Shown here: one piece after another, positions 37,030-48,511 of the stretch
Position numbering within the stretch: position 1 is the stretch's first letter
Layout of the letters: the number at the start of each line of letters is the position of its first letter
Assembly: GCA_038380795.1 (NCBI GenBank)
Contig: CM076259.1
Span: 70,957,741-71,021,740 of the forward strand
Length of the DNA stretch: 64,000 nt
Origin: Pyrocephalus nanus
Taxonomy: Eukaryota > Chordata > Aves > Passeriformes > Tyrannidae
Direction of reading: 5' to 3'
The notes under the pieces: model-generated
The model's database searches: none
Told to the model about the DNA's origin: nothing
The model's input: the letters and a program-made list of their open reading frames with translations, nothing else
Made by a program: the position numbers and the translations under genes

Positions 37030-38549
37030 TATAGGTCACCTCACAAACATGGACAGAGACAAGGCAGAGATGTTTACCACTTTCTTTGCTTCTGACTTCA
37101 ACAGATGATGGAGAAAGGGAGTCTCAGTGCCCTGAGCTGGATGACCATGATTGGGAGAATCATCAACTCCTAGCTGACCCTGAACTTCTGGGGGATCTGC
37201 TACTTCAGCTGGATCCCTACAAATCTATGTGGCATGATGAGATTCATCTAAGAATCCTCAAAGAGCTGCCTGATGTCATTACAAAACCTCTCCCTATGAT
37301 TTTTGAGTTGTCTTGGGACAACAGAAGAGGTCCCAGCTGACTGGAAGGTGGCAAATATTGTCTTCATTTTCAAGGAGGGCAAGAAGGAGGACCTTGGAAA
37401 CTGCAGGCATGTCAGTCTCACTTCCGTGACTAATAAACTTATAGAAAAGATTATGTTGGGAGGTATTGAAAAACACCTGAAAGACAACGCAGTCATCGAT
37501 CACAGCTACCATGGTTTAATGAGAGGAAAGTCATGTTTATCCAACCTGATTTCCTTCTATGACAAGGTAACCCACCTACTTGATCAAGGGAAGGCAGTTG
37601 ATGTATTCTTTGGGGATTTCAGTAAAGCTTTCGATAATGTCTCTCACAGGATCCTTCTGGACAAAATGTTCATCAAGCAGCTGGATAAACACATTGTGAA
37701 GTGGATGAGCAATTGGTTCATGGGTTGAGCACGGAACGTAATAGTGAATGGAGGAACAGCAGACTGGTGGCCTGTCACTAGTGGGGTTCCAAAGTGTTGC
37801 ATCTTAGGCACAGTGCTCTTCAACCTCTTCATAAATTGCTTGGAAGCAGAACTGAAAGGGATACTAAGCAAATTTGCAGACGATACAAAATTTGGTGGAA
37901 CTGTTGACTCCCTTGAAGGCAGGGAGGCCCTGCAGGGAGACCTTGACAAATTAGAGGACTGGGCAATCACTATGCAAGGGGAAGTGCCAAATTCTGCACC
38001 TGGAATGTGGCAACCCTAGACGTTCATAGAGACTGGGAAATGAGATGCTGGAAAGCAGTGCCATGGAAAGGGACTTGGGGTTCATGGTCGATGGCAAGTT
38101 GAATCTGAGTCAGCAGTGCCCTGGCAGCCAGGAGGGCCAACTGTGCCCTGGGGGGCATCAGGCAATGCATCACCCACCAGTCAAGGGAGGGGATTGTCTC
38201 ACTCTGCTCTGCACTGGTGTAACCTCATGAGGGGAAGAGATGGGGCAGACACTGATTTCTTCTGTTTAGTGAGGATCCAAAGGAATGGCCTGAAGTTGTG
38301 TCAGGGGAAGTTTAGTTTAGATATTAGAAAAAGTTTCTTTGCCCTGAGGGAGGCTGAGCACTGGAACAGGCTCCCCAGGGGAGTGGTCACAGCACCATGC
38401 CTGACAGAGTTCAAGAAGCATTTGAATGATACTTTCAGGCACATGGTGTGACTGCTGGGGATGTCCTGTGCAGGGCCAGGAGTTGGACTCAACGATCCTT
38501 GTAGGCCTCTTCCAACCTAATGTATTCTGTGATTCTGTGATTCTGTGAT
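37030..38549 (+). mobile_element. CR1 LINE, 5'-truncated, with partial broken reverse transcriptase (ORF2) and 3' end
   Basis: This is the largest LINE copy in the window. It enters ORF2 at a DKAEMFTTFFASDF block (about 37047-37098) and continues through reverse-transcriptase segments: VPADWKVANIVFIFKEGKK, then YRPISLTS-like RHVSLTSVTNKLIEKI, then SKAFDNVSHRILLDKM (37621-37668), then PVTSGVPKCCILGTVLFN, then LSKFADDTKFGG with the FADD active-site motif at 37873-37884. Then come MLESSAMERDLGFMVDGKL, the carboxy tail FALREAEHWNRLPRGVVTA, and the 3' UTR ending in three TTCTGTGA octamers. A +1 frame change lies near 37300, a TGA at 37726-37728, and another frame change after 38019. The copy is therefore inactive. 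The endonuclease part and ORF1 are absent. Confidence 0.95.
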
Positions 38550-41500
38550 CCTTTTCTCTTTATTAACAATTTGAAACTACCTAGCTATTATGTGCTGCTT
38601 TCCACCCATGAATATTGAAGAAATTTTTAATGGCAGTTAATATCACTCCTTCCTGTATGAATAATATTCATAAATCATAGAAGATTAATTTTCTTTTTTC
38701 AAGCTGTGCTGTCAGAGAAGTGATGGTGAAAGTATTACAAGGTACTACAACTTGGATTGTCTTTATTTCCATGGCAATGTGAAAGCCTACTTCACTCTTG
38801 TAGAAAATACAACAACAGCTTTATTTTATTCTTATAACAACATAGATTTTAGGAGACGATCAGTAGTAGAAGACCAAGTGGATTATTCTGGAATAGGTAA
38901 AAGACATTAAAGACCTATGATTACACAACTGAATAGAGCTACAAATAGCTGAGCTCCAAGCCATTTAAAAGTATCTCCTATGTGCTGAAGGTTTCAAAGC
39001 ATTGAAATATTAGAAATATTTTTTACCTCTTTTCTTCCAAACCACATACATAGAAGTTGCTGTATTTGTGAATTAGAAATTTAATCAGACTAAGAAGTAT
39101 GACATTTTTAATCATCTTAATTTACTTAATAACTCATTGTTTTAACATACAATAATTAAAAGTCCAGCCTATATACCACATAACTTCCATTTACAGCTTT
39201 CAGATGTTTTCATCACCGAAGTATGCTGTCATTGATGTACTGGTCATTTGCTGGAAAGAAATTCAAACTATTCCTGTAGTTGCTAAAAGAAAATGAAAAA
39301 AAAAAATGTTTTGTTAGTGCTTGGAATATACACCCATATTTAAAGAAACCACAGCTGTTACTCATGCAATTTTCTCAGGAGTGGAAAATCCCATGTTTGG
39401 TATTTGACCATCTTGTAGACATATTTTATTACATATTTTCTTTTTTGCCTCTTCTTATTTTCATTGCAATAAAAAAAATCATATACTGATTCCTAGATAG
39501 CATCGTTTATTATATATTCTTTGGACTAGTGTGTTTTTGTAAAGCACTTTCCTCTGCATATTATAGACACACTCAGATTCCTGATGCAGATCCAGTTATT
39601 CTGGACTTCTTTTCTTACATTTGTCACAGGAAGGGCAGCCAGGATAGAGCTTGCCTTGTCATATCTTCATTTGAGTATTGGTCATTCTACACTTTAAATC
39701 TGCTACCACTTGCCTCCTTGATGATAACATTTTCTCTACCTGGACGTTCTACTCCAGTAAAGTCTTGTGCAATACATCCACTTTATTATTCATTTCATAT
39801 CACAGACAGTAGTGTGTCACACGTGCAACAATTGTATAATAATGACAGTCGTGAATATTGTATGTTGTTGTAGCTATGTGTAACATAACATTAGACCTGC
39901 ATGATCTCAACTTACCAAACATGATCTCATGGAAGGTAGTTGATGAGCAGACACCCCTTTTTTAGCATTTTCCGTACATGATAAAGGAAGACATGAAAAG
40001 TAAGGAAAGAGACCCACTGAACATATGTCTCTCTAATCTACATGTCCTGATTTTATCAAGAGCTGTTATTAAACTACTGCAGCTCAGATCTGTCAGAAAT
40101 TCTGTTTTAAATCTCTGTTCATTTTTGGAAATAAAAAGAAATACATTCAAATAGATTCATTCACTGGAAATATTTTTAAATTTATAAAACTGAGAGAAAG
40201 GCAATAACCAGTGGAGTATTTCTGTGTCCAAATTTCTTGGATTTCAATAAGGTTCTTAGGAAAAGACTGAAACAAAATACATATCATTATTATACTGCTT
40301 TCTCAGTGCAACTACTGATCCTTAAGTATGGTCAGTGTGGATGAATCTCATTCAAATAATCATTCATTTTCTAAATAGTGTCATATATGAGTCAATACAC
40401 GTACTGATGTATATAGGGGAAGGCTGCATTTGTTTTTAATTACATGCTGAACATTGAAAATATAACTTTTTAATTGACTATGGTTTAGTGAACTCCTTGA
40501 ACGTGACAGTGTAGAAAAAAATAGAATGAAAATGTATTGGAACCAGTTGTTGAATAACATGTATAACAGTATGATGCATTTTTCAAAGGAATTTATTGAA
40601 CTGTGTAATAGCAGCTTTTACTGCTCCTACAATGCCGCATATTCTGGGATGCCAATGCCAGAACATATTCTGCTGAGTATTTCAAAATAAATTTGCATGG
40701 GCAGGAATTCTATAAGCAGTTTTGTCACCTGAATTCCCATTAGATAAGATTTACAGACTGAAGTTCCAGCAACAGGAGGCAGGAAAATCTCACCTAATTT
40801 CCTGTACTTAGGATGGTACTCAGTTAATCAAAACCAGACATCCATTGTGCAAGTATTGTGGGCATCTACGCAGATCAATTAATACAGAAATATTTAAATG
40901 TGTACTGGAGATCATTAGGTTATGTGATAAAGGGCTTGCCTCTGCACATGAAAAGGAGCATGGAGGAACAGTCACAGACACAGGGAATCTGAACAAACTT
41001 ATCAATAAAGTGAGCACCCACATTCCCGGCTACTCTCATGGCTGTCACAGGAAATCTGGCACCCCTATGGTCTGGGTATGAAACAGGTTTAGTCAAGAAG
41101 CATCTCTCTGGATCAGGCTAAGGAGGGTTATGGCCCAGAGTATGTAACTCACAGGACAAGGGGAGCATCCTCTTTGAATTGCACAAGATTTATTAAGCTA
41201 TCTGCAGGGCAGGTAAAGGGAGGAATCAAGATAGTTTGGGAGAAAAACTATCATGGGCATGTAGGGGCAAGGGAATAAAAGGGGACAGTTGCATGTAAAC
41301 AGACTGATGGTCAATTAAATTCCATTACTAACAATTTCCCTGTTAAAGGGCCTGTCTATTCTCTGTGTGCTTGTGTGTGTGCATGTGAACATATGGAGGT
41401 CAAAGTGTCAGTACAGATCACAGAGGCCCAGGTGATTCCAAGGTTTGCAGCTAGAGAAAGTGGGGCTTTGTAAGTCAGTTTGTGATCACTAGTGAATATC

Positions 41501-44168
41501 AATCTGAACTACCCAGAAAGTAAAATAAAGGGCTTGGAAATGATAAAATGGTGTGGCCATAGGTATGGGCCAGAGATGTGTGTATCTCTGAGTGAGACAG
41601 ATGGAGAACTTAGCTAATGGAGAGACCAGCATGTCTGGATCAGCTTCCAGAGGGCCTGTAGGATCTGAACGTTTGCTGAGAGACAATGTGAGAGGCAACT
41701 GGGCATGAAAGAATCCAGGGCCAACCACCTGACAGACACATTGTTTAAGATCAGTTATTGTAGGATCCCTATTTATGTATTTACATCTGCATATATTTCT
41801 CACATTTGGACATTAATCCTGATCATTCAAAGTGGGGAATAGGATGAATTGCTCAGTCTTCTGTTTCTTTGATTGCTGAACATTTCTATGTGAAATGATC
41901 TTCAAAAGTAATTTTATGTATGCTTACATACATATTGTATACGTGTGCTTGTATGTATGCCTGTTGGAAATACATGCTGCGGCTTGCTAATGGTTGGATG
42001 TGGAGACACAGTGCTGCAGCAGCCAGTTCTCTATTGGGCTAGGGGATTTGGAAACCTGTGACAAGTAAAAATGGAGGACTTTCTCAGAAAAAAAGGATAA
42101 AATTACAGCAAAACAGATGAATGTATCAAATAAACATTTTTATGTAGATTTTCATCTCCCCTGCACTCCATAGGAGATTCATTTTTAAAAGTGTAATGTA
42201 TCTTATCCTAACATAGATGCCTACGACAGTTTGAGTGAGATGTCTTCTGGACATTCCTATTCCTTCCCTTGAGGAAGAAGATAGCACAGAAAAATAGCTT
42301 TATTAGTGACAGTAATTTTAGATAACTAAAAAAAGATGAAACATTGTTTCTGAGCCCCATGCTTAAATGCTTGCTGCTGAGTGTTCAGGTGAAAACCTCT
42401 GTTGCTTCATTTAAGGTATTAAATGGTACCACTAATTATCTTTTCATGATTATTTTACATATTTTATGAAGCAGAAAACATATCCTACTAAAATAATACT
42501 TTCTTCAGATTAAGACTTCTAGATATTGCTTTGTATTTTATATTTGGAAGAATCCTGTGTCCCTCTTATATGTACATTAAGGTCGGTCATTGTTATGTTC
42601 TTTTCTCTTGCTAGCATATCCTGTATTTGTTCGCGATATCATTACACTGGTTCACCATATACTGTTCCCTATCTTGTTACTTCTTCCTTTTCTTCCTGCT
42701 ACTGCAGTTCTAGCTTTGGAGACATTATTCATAGAGACAGTAACCTTGTTATTCATGTCAGACCCTAATAATTGTAAAAACAAGAAATTTCAAGAAGGTA
42801 TACACCACAGGTGAAAGGATTTTTTCACAGGGACAGAAAAATTGTTCTTTAACCTGAGGGTGACCTAATTTCTAATTTTTCTGTTCATAAAATAAATCTC
42901 AACAAAGTGATTATACATAATTTTTGAAGTGAGAAAAGCAATGTAGTCTTACTTAAACTTTTGTGGAGTAAAAATTTTAGCCCTGACAGTCTGACACACT
43001 TTTAAGCACATATATAATGGAAAGTGTTAGGCATTTTAACTACAGATTTTTCTGTCAGTCTCAGTCATCAGTCTTTCCTCAGTGAAGAGGAAGGACATGG
43101 AGAAGGGTTCAAAAAGACTTGGAGAGACCTCTGATCATTTGGAAAGAAGAGAACTAAGAGTAAAGAAAGGAAATACAAATAATATATTGCTTCACTTGGA
43201 AAAGAACACATATGAAAAAAAGAAAAGATGTCAGCTTATTGCTGAGACTATCAGTTTTCAAATTTGCTAGTTTGTCATTTGTCATTTAATTTTCTGGCAT
43301 ATTGTTTAGTTCTTCTATTTTGTGTAACTTAGTTTTAACAACTAGTTGAAATACTGTCATATATTTGGATATAAATTCACATGACCATTCCAGGTTTATT
43401 TTTTTTTTTAAATGGAAATGATTTGAGAAAGGAAACTCTAGAGATTATTCATAATCATCTGTTTATCTGAAATTCTGAAAAAGCTCAGCAAGACCACTGA
43501 TTTTTTGAAAAAATAATCTGTATATTTTATGTCTTCTACAGTGTGCTAAATAAGAATAAGGTGCTAAGAAACTATCTTGATTTTTAATGTTGTTGTTTGT
43601 TTCTAAATACATTTAGTATTTTATTTTTATTCTAAAATCAGGATATCCAGATGTGCACATTTTTACTGAACAGTTGTGGTTGCTCAGTATCTTTTGTCTT
43701 TCAGAAATTCATGCATTCTTTACTGCTTGTTGCATTCCTTTGTTAAAGCAGATCTAAAATTAGACTGTAAATAATGCAAAAAGAGGTCTTGACATGCCTA
43801 CTTCTGTAAGTGACAGTACAAAGCGCAAACTAAAGAGAATAAAACCAAAAGTCTATTTCTCTTTCTAAGCAGTGCCTGAATAGGAAGATGGAAATGGAAA
43901 ATGAGAAATATAAATATGCAGAGAGAATCAAATAATCTTCCCTTTTGTGCAGTCTCAGATCTTCAAGCAGTCAGTATTTGCAAAGCTTGGATTAGCTTTA
44001 CGTCGTATGTATGCAAGTTTCACTATAACTCCTTTGTATTTTTGATTGCAGTTGTGACAGTATATTTATGTCAATAGAAGAGTAGTAGAATGGAAACTGG
44101 GCCTAATAGCTTTCAGGTATCTCCACTGTGGAGGGTGACATGAACACAGTTCATTGCTATAAATGAAA
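38550..44168. other. Mostly unique DNA, no gene seen
   Basis: No host exon was recognised. The open frames at 39529-39873 (plus, 114 codons), 41489-41803 (minus, 104 codons) and 42526-42814 (plus) lack motifs. The part 40800-41800 is less AT-rich and has long non-repetitive phrases typical of old LTR sequence. No termini or duplications were found there, so it is not called. Confidence 0.5.
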
Positions 44169-44174
44169 AAAATT
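44169..44174. repeat. Target-site duplication, left copy (AAAATT)
   Basis: This hexamer lies directly before the TG of the solo LTR and is identical to 44790-44795. Confidence 0.85.
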
Positions 44175-44789
44175 TGTCGCAGTCTTGTTCTCGGGAGGGG
44201 AACAGACCAGCGACGGGGGTCTTGCCTGCTTTGTGAGTTGTCAGAGCTAGCAGCAGCAAAAGCTTTGAGGTTAGGTTCACCTGCGCCACGCCCGCAAAGA
44301 AGACACGGAGACGAAGTGAACACCTAGAAAGCCAAGGCTGATCCAATTTTATTAACAAAATGGGGGGCTTTTTATACCCCCTGGGGAAGAACAGTCTGGA
44401 AAAGAGGAGGTGACTAGGCGGAGCATGCAAATCCGCTACATTCTATAGGGTAAAGGGTAATGAATAAACATACGTGGGTGTCAACTGGGGAGGAGAGAAC
44501 TTGGGATAACATGATTGGATGGTACCTTGGGGTAAACCAACCAATAGGGAAGTGTTGCCAAGCCCGACAGGGCTTACCGGCTAGGGGGGCAGAAGAAGGG
44601 AAAATGGGGGATGGCCAACCTAATATTAGGTTTAAATGAAGAATACAAGCTACTACACAAAAGTCCTTGAGGCACACTTAAAGTCCAGTTCTGGGGTGAT
44701 TTCTCTGTACTTTCCACACATCGAAGTTGGTTTCCTTCTCTCTATTCTTCCTCCATTCATGTGTATCAGTGCAGGTCCCATTTCCAACA
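44175..44789 (-). mobile_element. Solo LTR of a class II (ERVK-type) endogenous retrovirus
   Basis: The 615-bp element is bounded by TG and CA and flanked by identical AAAATT hexamers. On the minus strand it starts TGTTGGAAATGGGACC and ends GACTGCGACA. In order it carries a TATA box in GGGGTATAAAAAGCC (near 44376), an AATAAA signal in GTTAATAAAATTGG (near 44350), and a GC-rich R/U5 with TTTGCGGGCGTGGCGCAGG. A 6-bp duplication is typical of betaretrovirus-like (class II) elements. Nothing retroviral other than this single LTR lies beside it, so it is a solo LTR left by recombination between two LTRs. The perfect duplication and sharp ends suggest a fairly recent insertion. Short frames inside it (44066-44323, 44113-44430, 44414-44677, minus) are non-coding shadows. 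Confidence 0.88.
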
Positions 44790-44795
44790 AAAATT
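44790..44795. repeat. Target-site duplication, right copy (AAAATT)
   Basis: This hexamer lies directly after the CA of the solo LTR and matches the left copy exactly. Confidence 0.85.
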
Positions 44796-45769
44796 CAGAT
44801 TTACTTTAGATCTACAGTCAAGCTAAGTCTTGGAGTCTGAAAACTCCGAATATCCTGGATCTGTGAATGTTTAAGGGCATTCCAGACTTTTGTTAGCCAG
44901 GAGCCGAGTTGCTGTTGCAGACTGGCTCATCTTCTGGATTTCTGAAATACCAAGGAACCTCAGATCTGCCAAATTTCTCCTGACAGGCAGATAAAATTAG
45001 GTGCTGTACATATGTAAGAAAAATAATTGATGCTAGAGGACATTTCCAGGCCTAAGACTTGATCATTGCACTGTTAAATTCTTAGAGCAGTCCCCATCGT
45101 GTATTTTGTCTAGGCCAACTAGTACTTTACCAAGGAATCTCTGGGTTAGGAAACATTTGAAATAGATTGTTTGGATGAGGCCAGCCTGCTTTGGAGATTA
45201 GGAGAACTGAATTCTGAACAATGATCATTCCATGAGGGACCGCAGTTTCTCTGAGTAGTCATGTGTATCTTTTTTTTCATTATTTATTCCTTAATATAAA
45301 CTGAGCTACAAGGTCTTCCAAGTAAAAACTCCTTTGACTGATGATTCAGAGGTTACAGAACAATAGCTTCATGATGGAGTGATCCAGGACTGGGAGCCAA
45401 ACACCCTTAGCTCTTCTGTGTATTTAAGGGGGAAGAAAATCTAGGGAGGCATTTTGCAGTTGTATTCTAGTGAATACAACACCTTCCTGGATGAGTTTGA
45501 TTCTGATGACTGATACTTCAAAGAAATTGATCTCTGCCTCTGAGTTCATTGGGATGCCACATGCTCTTCCCTGATATATTGAGAAGCAATTATGGAAAGG
45601 CCTTATGGAAAGACCACATCTCTACATATACAAAAGACAGCTGATGCTAAGAACTGTTACAGCTGCATGGTTGACTTTTCATTGTTCCACTCTGCCTACA
45701 CATTTTATATAGAGCATCTTCTACTATAAAATAGGACTTTTCTTTTCCCTTATTTTTTTTCTGCTACAG
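44796..45769. other. Unique DNA, no gene seen
   Basis: The base mix is slightly less AT-rich than the surroundings. No open frame, exon or repeat family was recognised. Confidence 0.5.
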
Positions 45770-45829
45770 ATGAGGGAGATGAAAACAGTGGCATAATATT
45801 TGTGCCCAGGTCAACCAAGAGCAACAGCT
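45770..45829 (+). other. Candidate 60-bp internal exon
   Basis: It is preceded by a strong polypyrimidine tract and acceptor (CTTATTTTTTTTCTGCTACAG) and followed by a near-consensus donor, AGCT|GTAAGTAAG. Only one frame is open: two bases completing a codon, then EGDENSGIIFVPRSTKSNS, then one base. It is thus phase 1 to phase 1. That matches the phase-1 end of the candidate exon at 28688-28821, 17 kb upstream, where the split codon would become GAT (Asp). I do not recognise the peptide. Chance matches of this size are expected in 64 kb. Confidence 0.25.
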
Positions 45830-46811
45830 GTAAGTAAGGACTAAGTTGAAGGGTGTTGGTGTGTTGGTGCTAATTGAAGAACAGGGTATTATTTTATGCA
45901 ATGTATTTGGGCAGTCAACTGTAATGCCTAATAGTTTTTCTTTTTTAGAATCCAGTGTTGTTTCTCCCACATTTACTTGATAAAGTGAAGATGATTTTCT
46001 TAATTTGAGTTTAATGGTGTAGTGCAAAAAGAGGAACTTGTTCACTCTGAATGTGTTAGCTAAACTGTGATTAAGAGCATTCAGCTATGAGCCTCTGTGT
46101 TCCACAGTCACAGTTCAGTGTAAAATATATGCTGGTGCTGCTAAAAGTTGATACTTTAGGGGAGGGGGTAGCAGGGTTAATTTTCACTCAAATTATTTAC
46201 TTGATATATCTCCCAGCAAGGCAATAAGAATACCAGTGCCAGCACAGGGGAAACAGTAAGAATGAACGTTTGAGAAGGCCAGTAAAACTCTATTTTTATA
46301 AAGAACTCTTACTTATGATGTGTTAAAGAGGACCGATAAAGAGAAAATTAGGGTGGAAAAATACATCTTAGGATTCTCAATTTCTTTTTTCACTTTCTTT
46401 TCCCAGAATTACAGTCCTAATCATTTAGAGTTGTAATAATATACATCACATTTCAGAGTTGTTTGTAAGTTAGCTCACTCTCCTTTTTAAACCACATATC
46501 ATTCCAGTTTTCCCATAGTCATTCTATCTGGCAAGTATAACAAAATTGCGGCTAGCATCTCACTGTCCATTCTCATTTTCCTTCCTATCCACTTACTTCA
46601 TAGGAGACAACAGACAAATAGCAGCATCTCTACAAGTTACAGTCTGGTCCAAATAGGTTTTTACAGCAAGGAAAAAAACTAGCAATTGTGCGTAGTTAAA
46701 ATAGGGTTATAATGATCCCTCAGGATATAGTAAACAGTTCTCTAGTGACCAAAATTCCAGCATATTAAATGTTGCACATGTTTCACAAAATGCTGATTAT
46801 TTTATATACTT

Positions 46812-46834
46812 AAATATATATATATAATATATAT
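46812..46834. repeat. (AT)n simple repeat
   Basis: An alternating AT tract with one break (ATATATATATATAATATATATG). Confidence 0.85.
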
Positions 46835-48404
46835 GCAGCAGAGAAAACACATTAGAAGACATTATTATAACTGACATTGCAATGTTTCCTGACTTTTAAA
46901 TACATAACTCTACAACCTTAATCTTTTTTAAGGTAGGTTATTGCATTCCATATATCATCTTTTGTATAGATAATGCATTGTATTACACATTCAGTGAATC
47001 AAACAATTTGTTATTTATGGATTAAGTAAGCTCACCTCTGACCTGTTTTCCTTCAGGCAGTCTGATTAGACCTGGCTTTGGAAGGCATACAGTTTGGTGA
47101 CTAGTGGTGGTATTTTAGCAGTGTGGTAGATTACTTCATTTAATGGAGAATATAGCTTGAGAAATCAGTGATTGTGAAGTTTAGCAACAATAATTCCTAA
47201 CCATAGTTTCTTCCTAATCCCAGTGGTAAGGTGGTTACAGGCAAATTAATCCATTTTATTGCCTAAAATCTTTTCATTTAATATTTTATGTGTAGGAGGC
47301 AGCTTTCTATTCAGCAAACTTAGAAAGCAGTCATTATGTAGCAGTTAAAAGCATACTCAAAGCATTCCACATTGGTTGATTTTATATCTGACAGATCATT
47401 TATATAAAATCATGCAGTGCCTTGTTTTAACCAGACCACCATTTTCTTTCAGTGAAAAATGCAAGAAATAAAAAACCAAGCAAATCCTTTTATAATGAGA
47501 TTATTTTAAGAATGTATTTAAACATCTGAAAGCTAATGTCTTCCTTGAACATATCCAGGTCTGATCTGAACAGTAGTAATTTCAGGATACCAAAGGAAAT
47601 CAAAATGAAGTGAAACAGAAACCTTTTTCTTGCTTGCAGGGTCTCTTTTTTTTTTTTAATTTTATTTTTAATTGTAGCAAAAACTTTGTCTACAAACAGT
47701 GCATCTCTTTCATAATTCTGAAAAAAATAATATGTTGGCCAGAAAATATTCTGAAGTGTGAAGCATTTACTTTTTGACAGTGTTAAATCTGGAAAGTTTC
47801 TTCTGAAGTTGTAAACTATTTTACTGGCATTAGAGTAAATTTTTTCCCATCATACTGGAAGATTGAACAAAGACCTTTAGAGAGGTTTATAAGCACAGAC
47901 ACATTTGTGGATGTCCTGAGCCCCATTAGGGTTCCTCTGCCCTCCTGGCACTCCTGCTCAGACCAGGTTAGTTTCTGGATTTTTGTTAATGCTAATTGGT
48001 CAGGTTAGGGAGGATTAGGTTGTCTCCTTCCCCATCCTTATCCTCTCGGTTGAAAACGTAAAGATTTTCATAGTCAGCATCTTATTACCAATTAGTGTGG
48101 CTTGGTCAGGTTTGTCTCTGCACTTTCTGTTTCATGGCCCCTTTGACGAGGTATCCTTGAAGAAGCAGACACTCTCCTTCCACAAATCCTTGCAGAGAAC
48201 AGTGGCAAAACTTTTGGAATTTCTTTTCCCTCCTTTTTATTTCCATTGTCTTCCTGATACAATCCAGCTTTCTACCCTACTTTCTAATCAGAATACAGTG
48301 GTTTGGCATTACAGCAAAGTAATATTTCTTTAATTTGCTATTAAAAAACAAAGGCACAAAAAGAGCTTTGAGGTTAGCCAGAAGTCGGGCTTGGTTGTGG
48401 GTGG

Positions 48405-48511
48405 TTGTTTTTTTTCATTTGTTTATTTTTTGGGCTTTTTGTTTGTGTAATGTTTTTGGTTTTGTTTTGTGGTGTCAGTTTTGTTTGTTTGTTTTGTTGG
48501 TTGGTTGGTAG
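48405..48511. repeat. T/G-rich low-complexity tract
   Basis: The plus strand is almost purely T and G, with GTTT and GGTT units. It resembles the tracts at 29898-30026 and 31756-31819. The open frames over it (48374-48607 minus, 48405-48611 plus) are low-complexity artefacts. Confidence 0.8.

Noticed and set aside
36679..37095. 138-codon plus-strand open frame, hydrophobic
   Set aside because: AT-rich codons give Phe/Ile/Leu/Tyr by composition. The frame runs into the CR1 at its end and has no recognisable protein.
46217..46255. Possible 39-bp exon between CTCCCAG and GTAAGAATG
   Set aside because: The donor is preceded by ACA, not AG, the phases do not fit the neighbours, and the length is within chance expectation.
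47057..47096. Possible 40-bp exon with a strong acceptor (CTGTTTTCCTTCAG) and the phase needed between the 45770 and 51899 candidates
   Set aside because: The donor TTTG|GTGACT is poor, and joining it to the 51899 candidate makes a TGA at the junction.
47880..47965. GC-richer interval ending CCAG|GTTAGT, open in one frame
   Set aside because: The acceptor CTTTAG is weak. Joining to the 45770 candidate would create TAG at the junction.
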